64,000 bases of DNA from Carettochelys insculpta (taxonomy: Eukaryota; Chordata; Testudines; Carettochelyidae), in NCBI RefSeq assembly GCF_033958435.1, contig NC_134150.1:37443501-37507500 (forward strand). Reading direction: 5' to 3'. Shown in pieces: positions 1 through 13,215 of the stretch. The notes below the pieces were generated by a model. That model was not told the origin of the DNA. It worked only from the letters and a program-made list of their open reading frames with translations, and did no database searches. Numbering within the stretch: the stretch's first letter is position 1; every line of letters starts with the position of its first letter. The position numbers and the translations under genes are program-made.

Positions 1-3000
1 GAACAAGCAGAGTATTAGGCTTTTTGTCACTCATCTGGACTCTCAGATTATTTTGGGGATTGCATTATTTCAACTGAAGTAAAACAATTTAAATCTGGAA
101 TAATTCCTCTTTGGGAACAGAATTTACACAACATTATCACTGTCCTTTTTATGGCGTTTCCACTGTAGAGCTACAATGTATGAGTCTATATGTAAATTTT
201 GGTTCTGTAATAGTTTCAGTATGCTTGGAACATTCCACTTCAGAGCTTGGAGGTTGAATGGCATTGTTAATTTCTTCCACTGTGTTATAATACACTGCTG
301 GTCTGTATTAAAATATACAGTCTGTCCCTCCACTGACTGAATCACATTCCACTCTGATTCAGAAGTGGGCAAGCATTTAAGTTAATGGGGGTTACACAAG
401 TGTGGCTGGAAGCCGACGATAGCCCAATTTCTGCTGTGAGTTGAAGGAGATGTTTTTATTCTGAAAACCACCCAAGCGAACCAACAAGCTTGGGAAAATG
501 GAGTGTGGGACTCCACGGTTCATTAGCTAAAACCTGCTAATGGTGTCGAATAACAATTGATGCTATTTTTCTAAAGGGAAAATCTTCCCTAAGAATCACA
601 TCTGCACCCAGCAGGCAGATTCCACAATCATGCACTGTTGCTCCAGTCAAAAGAAATTAAGGAAACTAACAGCATTTTCCCCTAAGGCTTTCCAATAGGA
701 GCAGCTCTTGCTAATCTTTAGGAAATTACACTAACAAGCTCTAGGCCTGAACTGCAGCAGTTCAAAGCACCAGTCTCTGAATCACACACTGCCATTAATC
801 TATCAAGGCTTTAATGAACCAGAAAATTTGTGCTAAGCAGAGATAGAAAAGATGCTGTAAAGTTCCTCCCCTCAGAAATCGGGCTGATGACAGTGAACTA
901 GGAGAGCAACAAAGTTTCTTTTTGATCCAGCTCAGAAATGAGAGGCTTCTGGTCAATGCTTTTAACTCCTCCTCAAGTTACAGCATGTCAGCACCTCTCT
1001 GGAGCAAGTCTGCTACTATTGCAGGTTAATAAGCTGTTTGGCGTCATTTTGAGAAGGAAACTCCTGTTTCTGCAATCTTCCATATCTTCTGTTGTTTCAG
1101 GTGGCTGAAGGTACTACTGACTTTTAGAACACGTGGCAGATCAAACACAATTTTTAGAACTGGTGGGTAGGTGTAAAATAAAGATGAAATTTTGGCAAAA
1201 TTCAAATTTAAAAAAAAACACGTTTTGCCCTGTTTTTCCAATAACCGCTAAACGTGATTCATGTCCTGTGCAATGGTCTAGTCTGCTTGATTTCTGTAAA
1301 ATGTGCCGTGAGGTGGAAGGACCACTCACTGATCTGGAGGGGGAAGAACCTCCCCCGAAGCCCTGGGAAGCTGAGTCCACACCGACCCATCACCCGTCCG
1401 GAAGCCAGGGGGCAGGACAGGAAATGTAAAAGCTGAGCCCAGGAGCTCAGTTGGGCTCCAGCCACCAGAGGAGCAAGACGCCGGTCCTGAGCTCCCAGCC
1501 TGGGATGTCCTTGGTATGTCCCTACTGGAAGGTGAAGACCGGCCTAGTGCTACCAGGCCCACAGCTAGATCTCATTAAAGAGGAGATGCCAGCTGGCACA
1601 GAGACCTCATGCTACCCTGAGCTGGAGGAATCTCACCTGCTGCCCAGTGAGGTCTGACCCAAGGAGGAGTTTGGAAGTGACCCAGGGAGAGCTGAGTCAG
1701 TGTGTTGCAGTTTGGATCTCCGCTGACCCCAGTGGCAAATTACTTTGCCACTGGTGGGATCCCGGCCTGGACTGGAGTGTGTGGGCCTGTGCCCCCACCA
1801 CCTCCCTAGTCTGTGGGTGCAGCCCCCACTCTGGCTCGTATATGCACACGCCTGTGTTGTCAGCCCTCCAGTTTGCCAGGAGGTCTGACAATTTGGTGCC
1901 CTGCCCTTTGCTGGGGCCTGGGTATGTACTGTGAACCCTTTGCTGCCCCACCCTGCACTACAGCCCGGACCTACATGGTGAACTGTTGAATTGTTGGCTG
2001 CCCTGCTCTGATCTTGGGCTTGGACTTGTGTGGTGGGAATTGTTTGTGGCTCTGCCCAGAGTGGGGGCTCATGACCGCCTGTCTGTGTGCTTGGCCCAGT
2101 TGCTGGCCTGAGCCTCTGGACTGTGGCTGCCCACCTTACATGAGGGCCTGGGCCTGTTTGTTTGTCTGCCTGGCTTGATCATAGACCTGGGTCCTGGGAC
2201 TCTTAAGACTGATTCCAGTAGCGAGGTCGAGTAGCCCCTCACTGATCCAGAGCAAGAAGAACGTCTCCCTGGGTCTGACCAGATTGCAAATGTTATTGCT
2301 TGATTGCTCTGGAAGAGCTTTTCATTTTTGACAGCATATAGGGTTGAATGGTCCATAAAAGGAATAAGCATTCCTGGTACATGCCTGATTTAATTTAATG
2401 AGAATCCCTCACAATACAAACTGGAGAGACTAGGAGGAAATGATGAGGGCACTCCTGCCTGACTGCCACACCTAGGAAGTGGGGTTGGGGTTTAGTTAAT
2501 AGGACCAGCTGTGTTGAGAGGAGATGATGCCCCTAGAACGAGGTGTTAGGAAAAAGACAAGAGTTAAGCTGAGGGTGAGAGAATTCAGCAGAATTTTGCT
2601 AGGGCCCGCATAGGCTGCTGATAGTAAATGGGCTCTGGCACAGAACTCTGACGTATCTACTGGGGACTGAAAAAGTAGAGGGAATTGGGAACGACTACCC
2701 AGACTGCTGCAAGTGAGCAGGCTTTAGGGGAAGGACTCTAGGCAGGGGAGGCCCTGGTAGGAGGTTTATAAGTGTGGACTTGCGGGAGATTAAAAGCTCT
2801 CTCGGGGTTGGGTTGGTTGCTTTACTTGACAAACCCAACCCCACGAAGGGGGTTGCTTGTGGAGTTTGATTTGAGGGGCTCTGAGTTGAAAGTGAGAAAG
2901 GAAATTGTTGGTTTGCTGCAGAGTGACCTTTGGCCACAAGAGGGGGTGGAGAGCCGGCTGGGCTGGTTACAAAGAATTTTTCTTGCAAGAAATTCCAATT

Positions 3001-5848
3001 GGCAATCCAGATGCAGCTTGTTTTCATTTTCCCCTTAAGAGAAACAGCTTGAGACCTTTTTTCCCCACTGATCCGCGAACAGTTCAATCGCCATTTTCAT
3101 GTGCTTGAAGTTCTGTGCATGTGCAAGTTACAGGGTTCTCTGCTTTAAAGTTTGTAAGACCAGTGACTGAGCCATCCTCCTACTACAGCCAACAGACTAT
3201 AAAGCCTGCCACGAGTGAGGCTGGGGGACAATCAGCTGTGTTTAGAAGTTAGGGAAAAAGTTGTTTAGAAACTTTCGGGGGAGGGGATTTGAAAAAATGT
3301 TGAAGTTCTTTTAAAAAATGTGGCGGGGGGGATAATCTTGAAGCTATTCACTATCTTTGGGGGAGGGAAAGGATAGTCACATTTTCTTCCCCCCCCCCCC
3401 GCCCCTTTGACTGAAAACAGTTGTATTCAAGTCATTGTGTTTGTTGGCCCCAGCTCCAAACAGCTCGTCAGTGGCGTTCAGCGGCATGTCAGTGGACTAT
3501 ATACACTTTGGCATAGCCCCAGCTTCCACATGGTGTTTCCTTCTAGAGAACATCCTGGAAGTCTGCATCTCTGTGTGTGGGTTTTATATGTGCAGTAATT
3601 TTAAAACAATAACACAGCATCTTTATGTTTGTTTTAGGGCTCAACTATTTAGCCTTCTAATCTCTGGAGCAGTTCATCTCAAACAAGAGGCCCTCCATGT
3701 CTCAGCTGTGCTGGGATGAAAGGAGGGTTAATTCTCTAATCTGGGACTGCTCTTCATCTCTCATCAGCAGTTGCTGCTTTTATTCTGTAATCTCTGCCAG
3801 ACAGATAGAAAGCAAATGTAACTGCAAAGATATAATACAACAGCATCAGGATTGCCATGTATTTCAGATTGTCTGAACCCTTGTAAGATCACTTAATAAA
3901 ATGCCCTTTTTTATTTATTGCATGACACAATCAGCATGATGAAGGGGAAAGCATCTGCTTAAACTTGGCTTCAAATTAAAATGTTGTTGAAAGGACATTT
4001 CCGCCCTCTCAGACTGATGGGACAGTTTTCATGCAAAAACTTCCCAATGAAAACTTAGCTGAAAGCTGATAGTCACTCCCCTGCAGAGCTTGAAACCCGC
4101 ACATTTCAGCACTGAGTGTGTAATTCCTGCCTCTCTGGAGTGGATAGGTGTCTTGCCATTAAATTCAACAGGAGGGGAGAGATGGGTGTGGACAGGATTT
4201 CACCACAAGTTTCAATGAGTATTTGTACTAGCTGAGGATCAGCCCTCTTATTATGAAATTGACCATACCTAAAAAACCAGAAGGTCACAACCTGAAAACC
4301 TAGCCTGCTGCAAAATACAAGTTCCAAGTCATTTCGGGAGCTTGAATTCCCATTGCTGAATATTCTCATTTTACAATTGTATTTCTCTTTTGAAGAAAAA
4401 TGTTTATTTTTTGAACGACTCACCTGGACAGCAGGCGCAAGTGACTACCCAACACAAATGGCCACAGTTATACGCACTGACTCCATCAGGCACCTTCAAG
4501 TTACAAGAACAATGTAAAGGTGCATCAGTAAGGAATCAGATGCAATGTTCTGTCCTGAGCACAAAATAATTTGAAAAAATAGGGTGAAATCCTAGTCCTG
4601 TTGAAGTCAATGGGAATATTCCCGTATTTGTTTCAATAGAGTCAGGATTTCACTCATGATCAGTTATAGTGATCTCGGGTGACACTTGCTTTTTGAGGCA
4701 AGGACTATCTTTTGTACTCTGTTGGCACAGCTCCTAGCACAGTGGGACCCTTAAATGGGAGAAAGGGCCCTATGACAATGTAAAACTTGCAAGCAATCGG
4801 TGGTAAAACATTTTCAGGCAGCAGCAGCAATTTATAGTCTCTGGGTGTCCCTTGAAATTGGCTGTCACTGATTTTCCTGGTCCGAGGTGATAGAAGTGCA
4901 AAAATCAACCACTTGTGTTTTACCCAATAAACTCCAACAAAGTGAGTGGTGCTTCTTGTGGCACGTAGGGCCTCTCTCAGTGGTGTATTCCCCTGGCTTA
5001 AATCGGAGTTCTCCCTGTGTCAGGAAACAGGAAAGATTCCGGGATTCTGTCCTAGGTCCTGATATTTGGCTTTTTATCTCCTTTCACAGTGGGAGCCTCC
5101 TTGCCATATGAGGGGTAGCCAATGGCAGCATGCTGGGCCAGTCCAATTCCCACTGAGTTCTCAAAGATGCCAGTTATCTATGATGGATCACACCACTGGG
5201 GAGGGGAGGAAGGGGCAATGAGCTGTCATTCTACCTAGCAGGCGTGGGGCAGAAGAGTAAGCAAAAGAGTAGATATTACATATGTTCAAAGATATGCACA
5301 GATGGGTCCAAGACAAAGCCATGTGGAGCCTTCTGCCCAGTTTGGTTCAAGGCAGTGCCTCCTACCCTTTCCACTTCCCGGTGGTTCTGCCAGTAGCTCG
5401 GCCCAGGGGACAATATGTTAGGCCACTCCTACTGTGCTTTGTGAGCCCTTTTGCTTCTTTTGTGGGGTTCCCCCCCCCGCCCCCGCACCAGAGACTTTGG
5501 ACATCAGGGTTGTGAAGAGCTAGTTTACAAAACGCAGGATCAAAAATTTGCTGCTTCTGGTTCAATGAATATCTCTCAGTCCCAAGCCACCTCTACCTAC
5601 CCACCTTCCTTTTGCATGTAAACATTCTCCTCTGAAACTGTAAGCCCAAATAGCATTGGGCTAGGGTGTGAGTATGAGAAAGTGAAACTTACTAGACCCC
5701 CTTCCCCACTGCTGAAACATGAAACCGACCAATCCATTTCCAGTGCCTAAACTGAAATGATTCTGGATGAACTGATGGAACTTTACCATTTTGGCAGGAA
5801 TAATAATAAGAAATTTATGCTGGGACTGTGCAAAGTAATAGCCTCTGA
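1..5848. other. Intergenic, no gene recognised
   Basis: 1-1300 is AT-rich and unique-looking. About 1310-2370 is G/C-rich with no clear repeat match, and small open frames there are not convincing. 2400-5848 is mixed, with homopolymer runs (G run near 3325, C run near 3390, C run near 5470). I found no splice-bounded conserved coding segment on either strand. Confidence 0.5.
2932..2949 (+). promoter_or_regulatory. CTCF-like motif
   Basis: GGCCACAAGAGGGGGTG fits the CCASYAGRKGG core at most positions. A single motif match in intergenic DNA; no other support. Confidence 0.2.
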
Positions 5849-6165
5849 GGCTATGTCCACACTTGGAGCTAGAGGAGTGCTTCCTAGCTCACACAGACGT
5901 TTGCACTACTGCTCCCTGAGCTAGTGCATTACAAATAGTAGCAAAGCTGGGATAGCACAGGCCATTGCCAAGGAGCTAGTGGTGCCAATTCACTTACCCA
6001 CAGGACTCAGGTGGCTTGGTACTCAACATTGTTAGTCCATGCCACTGCTCAGCATGGTCCATGCTGCGTCAGCTACACAATTTTTAACATCCTTTCAGGT
6101 GGATGAAAGCTAGCATGTGTGTCTGGGCAAGCTGGGAATCACACTTCCAGACCAACTTTAGCCGT
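5849..6165. mobile_element. Probable MITE with GGCTATGTCCACACTTGG end
   Basis: Begins GGCTATGTCCACACTTGGAG with GAGCTAG/CTAGCTC inverted pieces inside. The right end is eroded near GGGAATCACACTTCC, so the limit is approximate. Confidence 0.45.
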
Positions 6166-8863
6166 GACATGAGATGGACGTTTGTTCAGGCAGTCTGTTA
6201 CATAATTGATGGCACATAGTGTGTAGAAGTGAGTTTAATAAAAAAACTGCCCTTGTAGGAGTGTGAGAGGGAGGCCAGGCAAGGCAGGGTAACCCAGTCA
6301 GCCCCACCCTGGTTCACCTGTGGCCCGTGTCAGGCCTGGAGGAGTATAAAGGGTGGGAAGCCAGCTCAGTTTGGGGGCTGACCAGCTAAGAGGCAGGAGC
6401 TGGCTCTGAGGCAGGAGGCCCCAGGCCAGAGCTGCCACCCGGTTAGCCACCGGAGGGCATAGCCCAGGACCTTCCCCCAGGTGCTGCGGGGAACAGGGAG
6501 CAGGACCATGCCCCAAACTCAACCCGTAGACTCTTGGGTGGGGGCTGTGGACCCACCCAACAGGCCCTGGCCAGGGGGCCTAGCCACTAGGCCACCCGGG
6601 CCCAGGTGTGAACCGCTCACAGCCCTACTTCTGGGAACCCACCTACTCAAGCACAATTTCTCTACACTCTTGTACATCTCTTGAAGTTGCAGCTTTGTTT
6701 AATGAATCATTGCTTCAGTGGGCAGACTGTGCTTATTGCTTTAGTGTCGGCATTCCTGATCTGCATTTGGCTCATCTGCCCATGGGGAATACACATTGCA
6801 CACAAGCTCTTAGAATAAAGGGCCTGGTCCTGAAAACAATTACATTAAGTTCTAGCAGAATCGAGCCTTCAGCAAAAAGGGACTTTGCAAGATATTCATC
6901 GGGCTAGAATAGTACGCCCAATTTTCAATTAAACTGGCATCCGCAATGACTAGCAGCCTGAGACCTGAAACGCTGGTTGAGAGGACGCTTTCAAAGAAAT
7001 GGACAAAAATAGCCGTAGCGGTATAGTCTTTCATTTGGCAAACTGCTTTGCCCAGATGCCAGGGTGGGCGGCCATCTGAGCAGAGCAATGTGCAGGAGTC
7101 AGCAGGGTTCACTCTAATTTTGTGTAGCTCCCTGCTATGGATATGGAGGTTAGTTGCAAATGCTCTTTCACTTGATAGGGCTGTGTGGAGGTGATCTGTA
7201 ATGATTTATGAACAGCATGTCTGGTGAGCACTGGACATGAGTGTTTGCTGTAGGACTGGGTTTCGTTTAAGAGCAGGCTGTTGGAAGAATAAATGAGAAG
7301 GCAAAACAATGGCTCCAGGTAATACAACTGGGGATGGGGAATAGAGGAGTGTCAAAGAATGTGTCAGCCATTTGCAGTTCTTGAGTTGAGAATCTGGACA
7401 ATCCCATTGGTCAGATGTAGTTTCACTGTGTGCGGTAGTAGCATGGATCTGTCCAATACACTAAACCTTCCTAATGTACACATGGCTCTTTGACTGACGT
7501 GCTCACTGAATTCAGACAGAAAATTTGTATAACTGCAAGTTCTTTTGGAAGAAAACCTGAAACTAGAAATACAGCAAAGAGCCTTGCTCCATTTTCTCGT
7601 GGAGGTTGGGATTTGCCCCTCTCCCCCGACAAATATCCCCTGCAGAAAAGACTGGGGGCAGGCTTCCCCAAACCCAGATAAGAACATAAGAATGGCCATA
7701 CTGGGTCAGACCAAAGGTCCATCCAGCCCAGCATCCCATCTGCCGACGGTGGCCAATGCCAGGTGCCCCAGAGAAGGAGATGACCCCCCAGAAATCTGTT
7801 CAAGCCCAATACATCTGCACCAGCTCTAGTCTTTCCACTGTGACATCACTACCAAGGATATCTGGCCCCAGAAGTTGCTACACAAGCTGTCCCAAGGTGA
7901 TGTGCCGCTTCCCACAGACAGATCTCAGGCCAATCAAACCATTTCCATGAAGTCTGAAGGGGAAAAAACTTAGCGTCTGAGTCCCTACTTTAGACATGTG
8001 GGGTGAGATGTAATGCAGTACCCTCTCCACCTGTGACTATGAGGGAACAAGATAGAACTTGGGATGTAACTATGCAAGAAACTATGATTTAGTTATTCCA
8101 CCATCCTCCCTTTTTTACAGCTCTTTGGGGGAACTGCATCCATGTACATTGCAAAGGAATGCTACAAAGCTGCCAATAATACAATTAAAGAATCCAGCCT
8201 CCTCTGAGATTCTTCTTTGGCAAAGATCTCCAGCCTGCTAGAGAAAAGCTGAGCCAAAGTCAAATTCAATAATGTCTTTTAAGAGAAGATGGGAGAATCG
8301 TATAGTGGTGTTGAAATACCTTTTTAGTATGTAAGTAATTCATATAATAGTGCTGCAGAAATTACAGGAGGCTGGGACAGAGAAGAACGATTGTTCAGAC
8401 TTGAAGTTGCACAAAAAGAATTAGCTTCTGGCAGACCCTCAAAGTAGGGAGCTGTGGAATGAGATCAGAAACTCAAGCAAAGTCAGCCTGTATTTGTCTG
8501 ATCCAGGGCAAAAGAAACATGCTTAGGCAGCCAGATAAAATATGACCCCCATAAAAGGTGGACTTCCCTAACTTTCCCTGTAACTGTTGATATGTAGTAT
8601 CAGATGGGTGCTGGCTATGTCCTCTCCTGGGAGGAGATCAGAGCACCCATGTCCACATCATTACACATATTATGGTATCAAGCATAGGATAAAGAACCCT
8701 TATAGCAACGTCTCTTTCTTCCCAGTACTCTGTGTAGAGGGTACTCTCCACAGTTGCAATGTGTCTGGAAAGGAGAGGCAGGAATGGGCTGAGGGCAGAT
8801 GGGGGCCACCCCATGCCCCAGTGGTTCCATAGAGATCACCCAGGGCAACATATAATTCATATG
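6166..8863. other. Intergenic, mostly unrecognised
   Basis: 6240-6640 is GC-rich with a TATA-like GTATAAAGGG at about 6345 and may be a long-terminal-repeat remnant, though I cannot confirm paired repeats. The CR1 end at 7681-7790 is listed separately. Otherwise nothing is recognised. Confidence 0.4.
7681..7790 (-). mobile_element. CR1 LINE 3' terminal fragment, minus strand
   Basis: GAACATAAGAATGGCCATAC and GGGTCAGACCAAAGGTCC match the reversed CR1 3' end. It becomes unrecognisable after about 7790. Confidence 0.75.
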
Positions 8864-9591
8864 GGGTGCATCTACAGTAGCCAGCTACTTCGAAGTAGTC
8901 AGCACAACGTCAAAATAGCACGCGTCACGTCTACACACACCGTGTGTTATTTTGACGTTGAAATCGATGTTAGGCAGTGAGATGTCGAAATCGCTATTCC
9001 TATCCAAAGATGGGAATAGCACCCTACTTCAACGTTCAACGTCGAAGTAGGACGTGTGTAGATGATCCGCATCCCCCTACATTGAAATAGCGGGGTCCTC
9101 CATGGCGGCCATCAGCTGAGGGGTTGAGAGACGCTCTTCCCAGCCCCTGTGGGGCTCTGTGGTCGCTGTGTGCAGCAGCCCTTAGCTCAGGGCTTCGGGC
9201 TGTTGCTGCAGCTGGGGGTCCATGCTGTGTGCACAGGGTCTGCAACTGGTTGTCAGCACTGCGGACCTCGTGCTGTGCAAGCTGGGTGTGTCTGGGAGGG
9301 GCCCTTTAAGAGGGCGGCTTGCTGTTGCCCCAGAAGGGCTAGTCCAGCCTGTGTCCCCATCCGCAGGCTTTGCTAGCCCCTTATTTTGATGGGGAGCACT
9401 TGTGTATGTGGAAGCTCCACATTTCCTTCCGGGGCAGCTCCTATCAATGTTCCCCGTTGCTACTTCAACGTTGAACGTCGATGACACCAGCCCCGGAGGA
9501 TATGTAGATGTTATGCGTCGAAGTAGCCTATTTTGATGGTCTTTCTTCAAAATAGGCTACTTTGATGTAGTGTGCTAATGTAGACATAGCC
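8864..9591. mobile_element. 728-bp non-autonomous Harbinger-like DNA transposon, copy A
   Basis: 17-bp degenerate terminal inverted repeats (GGGTGCATCTACAGTAG left; right end, reverse complement, GGCTATGTCTACATTAG). Perfect 3-bp target duplication ATG at 8861-8863 and 9592-9594. Subterminal regions are full of TTCGAA/AACGTCGA palindromes. The central roughly 400 bp is GC-rich and is the inverse of the centre of copy B (44360-45076). There is no transposase, and the open frames on the minus strand are short. Confidence 0.75.
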
Positions 9592-9594
9592 ATG

Positions 9595-10269
9595 GTATAT
9601 GTGGCTTATTTCCTTTTACTCAAGCTAAGTGCCCTCCAAATGCAGACACGTTTGGTGGTCTCGCCAAGAATTTTGTTCAGCAAAAAAAAATGGAAATAAT
9701 CAGCAGTGTGTATGTGTTAGGGATGAAAGTTTGGCTTGTATTTTACCAAAAACATTGAAATAAAACTGAACTACATACGCTGCAGAGCAATAAATTCACA
9801 TGGCACCTGCCAAGAGAAACTACCCCGCAGAGAGTCGCAAGTATCTTCTTGTCAGTGTTACAGCTGCACTGCATTCCATATCTTGTACAAATTCATCAGT
9901 TTGGAAGGTAATAGTAGATCATGGACCAGTAATGCAATCTGGGTTTTGAGCATTGCTCTTAATTCCAGCACAGAGCTAGTCCTAGGTTTTTTTCCAATTT
10001 GTGTTCAGCAAATGATAACCAGATTGTTTTCCTGCTGAAGCAGTAGGAGGTCCAATATTAATCCCTCTGTGTAATGGGCAATATATTCACATGAGGGCTT
10101 TACAATATAGTCATGGTCGTTTTTCATGTTGTTGTTTCCCGTGATGTAGGCAATTCTCTGATTCTTACAAATCTTCCTCTTCCTTTTGCTCTGAAATGTT
10201 TGGCTTCAAATGCACAAAAGAGAAGATAGGAGGCAAACGGAATTTGATGGAGAATGAAAAATATCAACT
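9595..10269. other. Intergenic, nothing recognised
   Basis: AT-rich DNA between the Harbinger-like copy A and the LINE at 10.3 kb; only short open frames. Confidence 0.5.
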
Positions 10270-11165
10270 TAGTGTGTCTATAGCACAGTAGTAGGCATCC
10301 TTCGATCCCAAGGGATCATGGGTTTGCGCCCCAGTTGGACTGATTCGAGCAGTGTCTTCTGTGGCTGTGCAATCCAATCCGGGAGTGGCAGTCCTTTCCG
10401 CACCGTGAGCAGCAGTAGGCAGATGTCGCTCTGGTATCACGGGCACGGATCTTCCTGAGGGCTCTCCTGTCTTCCGCTTCCTTCACCAAGGTAGTTTCAT
10501 ACATAGCAAGAGCTTCCGTCTCTCCCTGTTTCCAGGCATGCCTGTCGGAGGCGAGCAAATGCCAGGTGTTCGCACTGATAGAGAGAGCGCTGAGGTCACG
10601 CTTGCACGTGTCCTTGTAGCGCAATTTAGGTCGCCCTTTCGGCCTCTTTCCAGACGCCAGTTCGCCGAAGAGGAGGTCCTTCGGTATTCGGACATCCATC
10701 ACGTGTGAGATATGGCCCAGCCGGCACATACGCCTCTGTTTGAGAAGGGTGAACATGGAGGTGGTGCCTGCCCTCTCCAGCACTGCGCTATTGGGGACCT
10801 TGTCCTGCCATGAGATACCGAGTATGCGCCTAAGGCAGCGCATGTGGAATGTGTTGAGCCGCTGCTCTTGTTTCAAGCACAAAGTCCATGTTTCACTGGC
10901 GTACAGCAGTGTGCTCAAAACACAGGCTGTGTAGACCTGCACCTTGGTGTGTACAGTGAGCTTATAGTTAGTCCCTACTCTCTTTGTCAGCCTGGAGAAC
11001 GTAGTGGCGGCTTTTCCAGTGCACTTGTTGATCTCACTATCAAGTGACAAGTTGTCCGAGATCGTCAAGCCTAGGTACACGAACTCATAGCACAGTACAG
11101 CCAAAGTATTTCCATGTTTTCCCTTTATGTCTGGAATAGAAATATATCTCCCATAGATAACACTT
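10270..11165 (-). mobile_element. Non-LTR retrotransposon 3' end (RT C-terminus plus zinc finger)
   Basis: An uninterrupted minus-strand frame of 292 codons (11194 to 10316) encodes the C-terminal part of a LINE reverse transcriptase: the FVYLG motif, a TACVLSTLLYASETWTL segment, RRILGISWQDKVPNS, and a basic GKRPKGRPKLRYKDTCKRDL stretch. The end has a Cys/His cluster (CSRCGKDCHSRIGLHSH) that looks like a nucleic-acid-binding finger. The RT catalytic YxDD region is missing, so this is a 5'-truncated copy. The lack of stops suggests it is fairly recent. The clade is uncertain. Confidence 0.7.
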
Positions 11166-11179
11166 ATGGACAAAGAAAT

Positions 11180-11425
11180 TTTGGTTGGCACCATGGGCCC
11201 CAGGGTGGAAGGAGGCCCCAGCTCTGCACCCAGGAAGGGGCGGGGCCAATAGTGGAAGGGTGGGGCCTAGGGCATGTGGCCCTCAGCGCCACCCTGACCA
11301 TCGTGCTGCCCCTACCTACCACAGTCATGTACAGCTGCGCTGCTGCAGCAATGCAAAGCAACCCAAGGGCAATTGCCCTCTTCTGTCCCTCCCCCACCCA
11401 CCCCGTCAGCAGGTCTGGTCATACA
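11180..11425 (+). repeat. GC-rich dispersed repeat (family G), copy 1
   Basis: Order of words: GGGCCCCAGGGTGG, AAGGGGCGGGGCCAATAG, GGTGGGGCCTAGGGCA, GCGCCACCCTGACC, then a CAGC-rich part, CAATTGCCCTCTTCTGTCCC and GTCAGCAGGTCTGGTC. The same order recurs near 17500, 24180, 38225 and (inverted) 44095. Confidence 0.6.
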
Positions 11426-12524
11426 TAAAAGCCATAACTTACCTGGGACACTTCACTTCACTAGTGAAGTTATACTATGGACCCCGTTCAGCTGGAAAGT
11501 TGTGTGCACTGATGAAACAGTGTAAATCACCAGTGTATGCATCCCACCTGCAGAACTTTCATATGCCGTTCAGCTGGATTTCTAAACCTTTCTGTTCTAG
11601 CCAGATAAGCTGAAATCTCCCATGGAGATACAGATGGGGCTGACACCCTGATTTTTGTGCTTCTTGCAAAACCTGCACAAAATTAAGCTATGGCTGCATG
11701 GGCCAAAATAGTGATTTGGACAGCAGAGGAAGTTATATCAGCCAAGATCCAGATTAGCTGTAACTCATCTCCTTAACTTGAGGTGCACAGCTTCAAAACG
11801 GGAACTGGTTGCAGGATCCAGCTTTGTCCAGTATGTTTGATGTTCACAGAAATTCCGCTTGCTGCCCACATTAACGTCTCCGCAGCGAGATGGGATCTTC
11901 TACCTGTTCACCAGTTGTTTGGAAAAGCAAGAGGGGTTAAAATAGGATAGTGATATAATACAGCTTCAGGAAGCTTATTGGTGCCAAGTTTCTAGTTATG
12001 TGATGGCACCTGTGGATAGCTGCATGTGCCAAAAAGAACTGCATAGTGAGACTTCAAAGACAGGAACCAGATTCTGATCTGTTACACTAGCATAAAACTG
12101 GAGTAAGTCCACTGAGGTCAGAATCTGACCCAGGACCTTGCATCCATTACCAGATTCCAACCAAGTTGTGACATAGCAGAGAACCCAAAGGACAGAAAGG
12201 CACAGCTGGATACAGCAAATATAGCTGATGTAAGTGGCTGGCTTCCAGGCTTCATTGGGCTGCCAATTTTGGTTGGATGTATTACTGGATGATTCATCAC
12301 ATGACATAATCTCTAATTAAAGGTTAAATTTTAGTTCCCGGAGAATCCAGGACAACCTTAGCAGACCTAAAGGGGACACTCAATTGAGGGTGGGGATATA
12401 AATCCTGGCACAAACAGGCCCAAGGGAAAAATTAGGCACTTGCCATGTAGGTCATCAACCAGGTTTCAATAAGGCCTTCTCAGAAAGAGGTAAATGAACG
12501 TCAAAGGCAAAAAAGAGATTGTCA
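11426..12524. other. Intergenic, nothing recognised except a MITE remnant
   Basis: Unique-looking DNA apart from the decayed MITE at 12259-12358. A palindromic ACTTCACTTCACTAGTGAAGT lies near 11450. Confidence 0.45.
12259..12358. mobile_element. Decayed copy of the 40364-40490 MITE family
   Basis: CTGCCAATTTTGGTTGGATG, CTCTAATTAAAGGTTAAATT and GGAGAATCCAGGACAACC follow the order of the copy at 40364. Confidence 0.4.
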
Positions 12525-13215
12525 GTATCTTTGGAGGGGTAGGCATGTTAGTCAGTATCATCACAAAAGAAACAGGCAGTCTTGTGGCACCTTAAAGACT
12601 AATAATTGTATTTATTAGGTAATGAGCTTTCATGGGTAAGACCCACTTCATCAGATTTGGAGCAAAACTAAGAATACAGGGTATCTGTGTAGCGGGGCAG
12701 AGGGGAGAGTCACTTGTCATTAATAGGACCTATGGAAGAAATAAATTAAGCGGGATGGGTAATGGACACAAATCAGATATCAGGATTTGGAATACACATA
12801 AACCCGTAGGGGAACACTTTAGCCTCCCAGAACATAGTGTAATGGACCTTAAAATGGCCATCTTGTTACAAAGGATTTTACCACTAAGTTACAAAGGGAA
12901 TTCATTTGCAAGTTTGACAGACTTAGCTGGGACTTAACAGGGATCTCAATTACCTCACACATTACAAAAGCAATTTCCCCACCTTTGATATTCACAGGGA
13001 TGACCCCCATCTCACTTGATTTATTTCTTCCACAGGTCCTGTTAATGACAGGTGACCCTCCCCCTTTTTTTCCCCTTCTTTTCACTCCCTCCCTGCTAGA
13101 TATATATCCCGTATTATTTTTGCTTCAAACCTGATGCAGTGGCTCTTACCCATGAAAGTTCATTACCTAATAAATAAAATTGTTAGCCTTTAAGGTGCCA
13201 CAGGACTGGTTCCTC
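12525..13215. mobile_element. Penelope-like element with inverted ends and hammerhead-like cores
   Basis: The left end (12575-12655) and right end (13131-13210) are inverted copies sharing the 'gtgccacaggact', CTAATAAAT and 'acccatgaaag' segments. On the minus strand at 12654-12628 the core is complete: CTGATGA, stem II GTGGG/CCCAT, GAAA. The right-hand + copy has CTGATGC (13131-13137) and GAAA (13154-13157). The interior (12660-13080) matches the interior of the 15585-15990 fragment. No coding sequence remains. Confidence 0.6.

Noticed and set aside
6300..6640. Promoter of a gene with a TATA-like box near 6345
   Set aside because: No open frame or splice-bounded exon follows, and the GC-rich text looks like a retroelement remnant; a single TATA-like match is weak.
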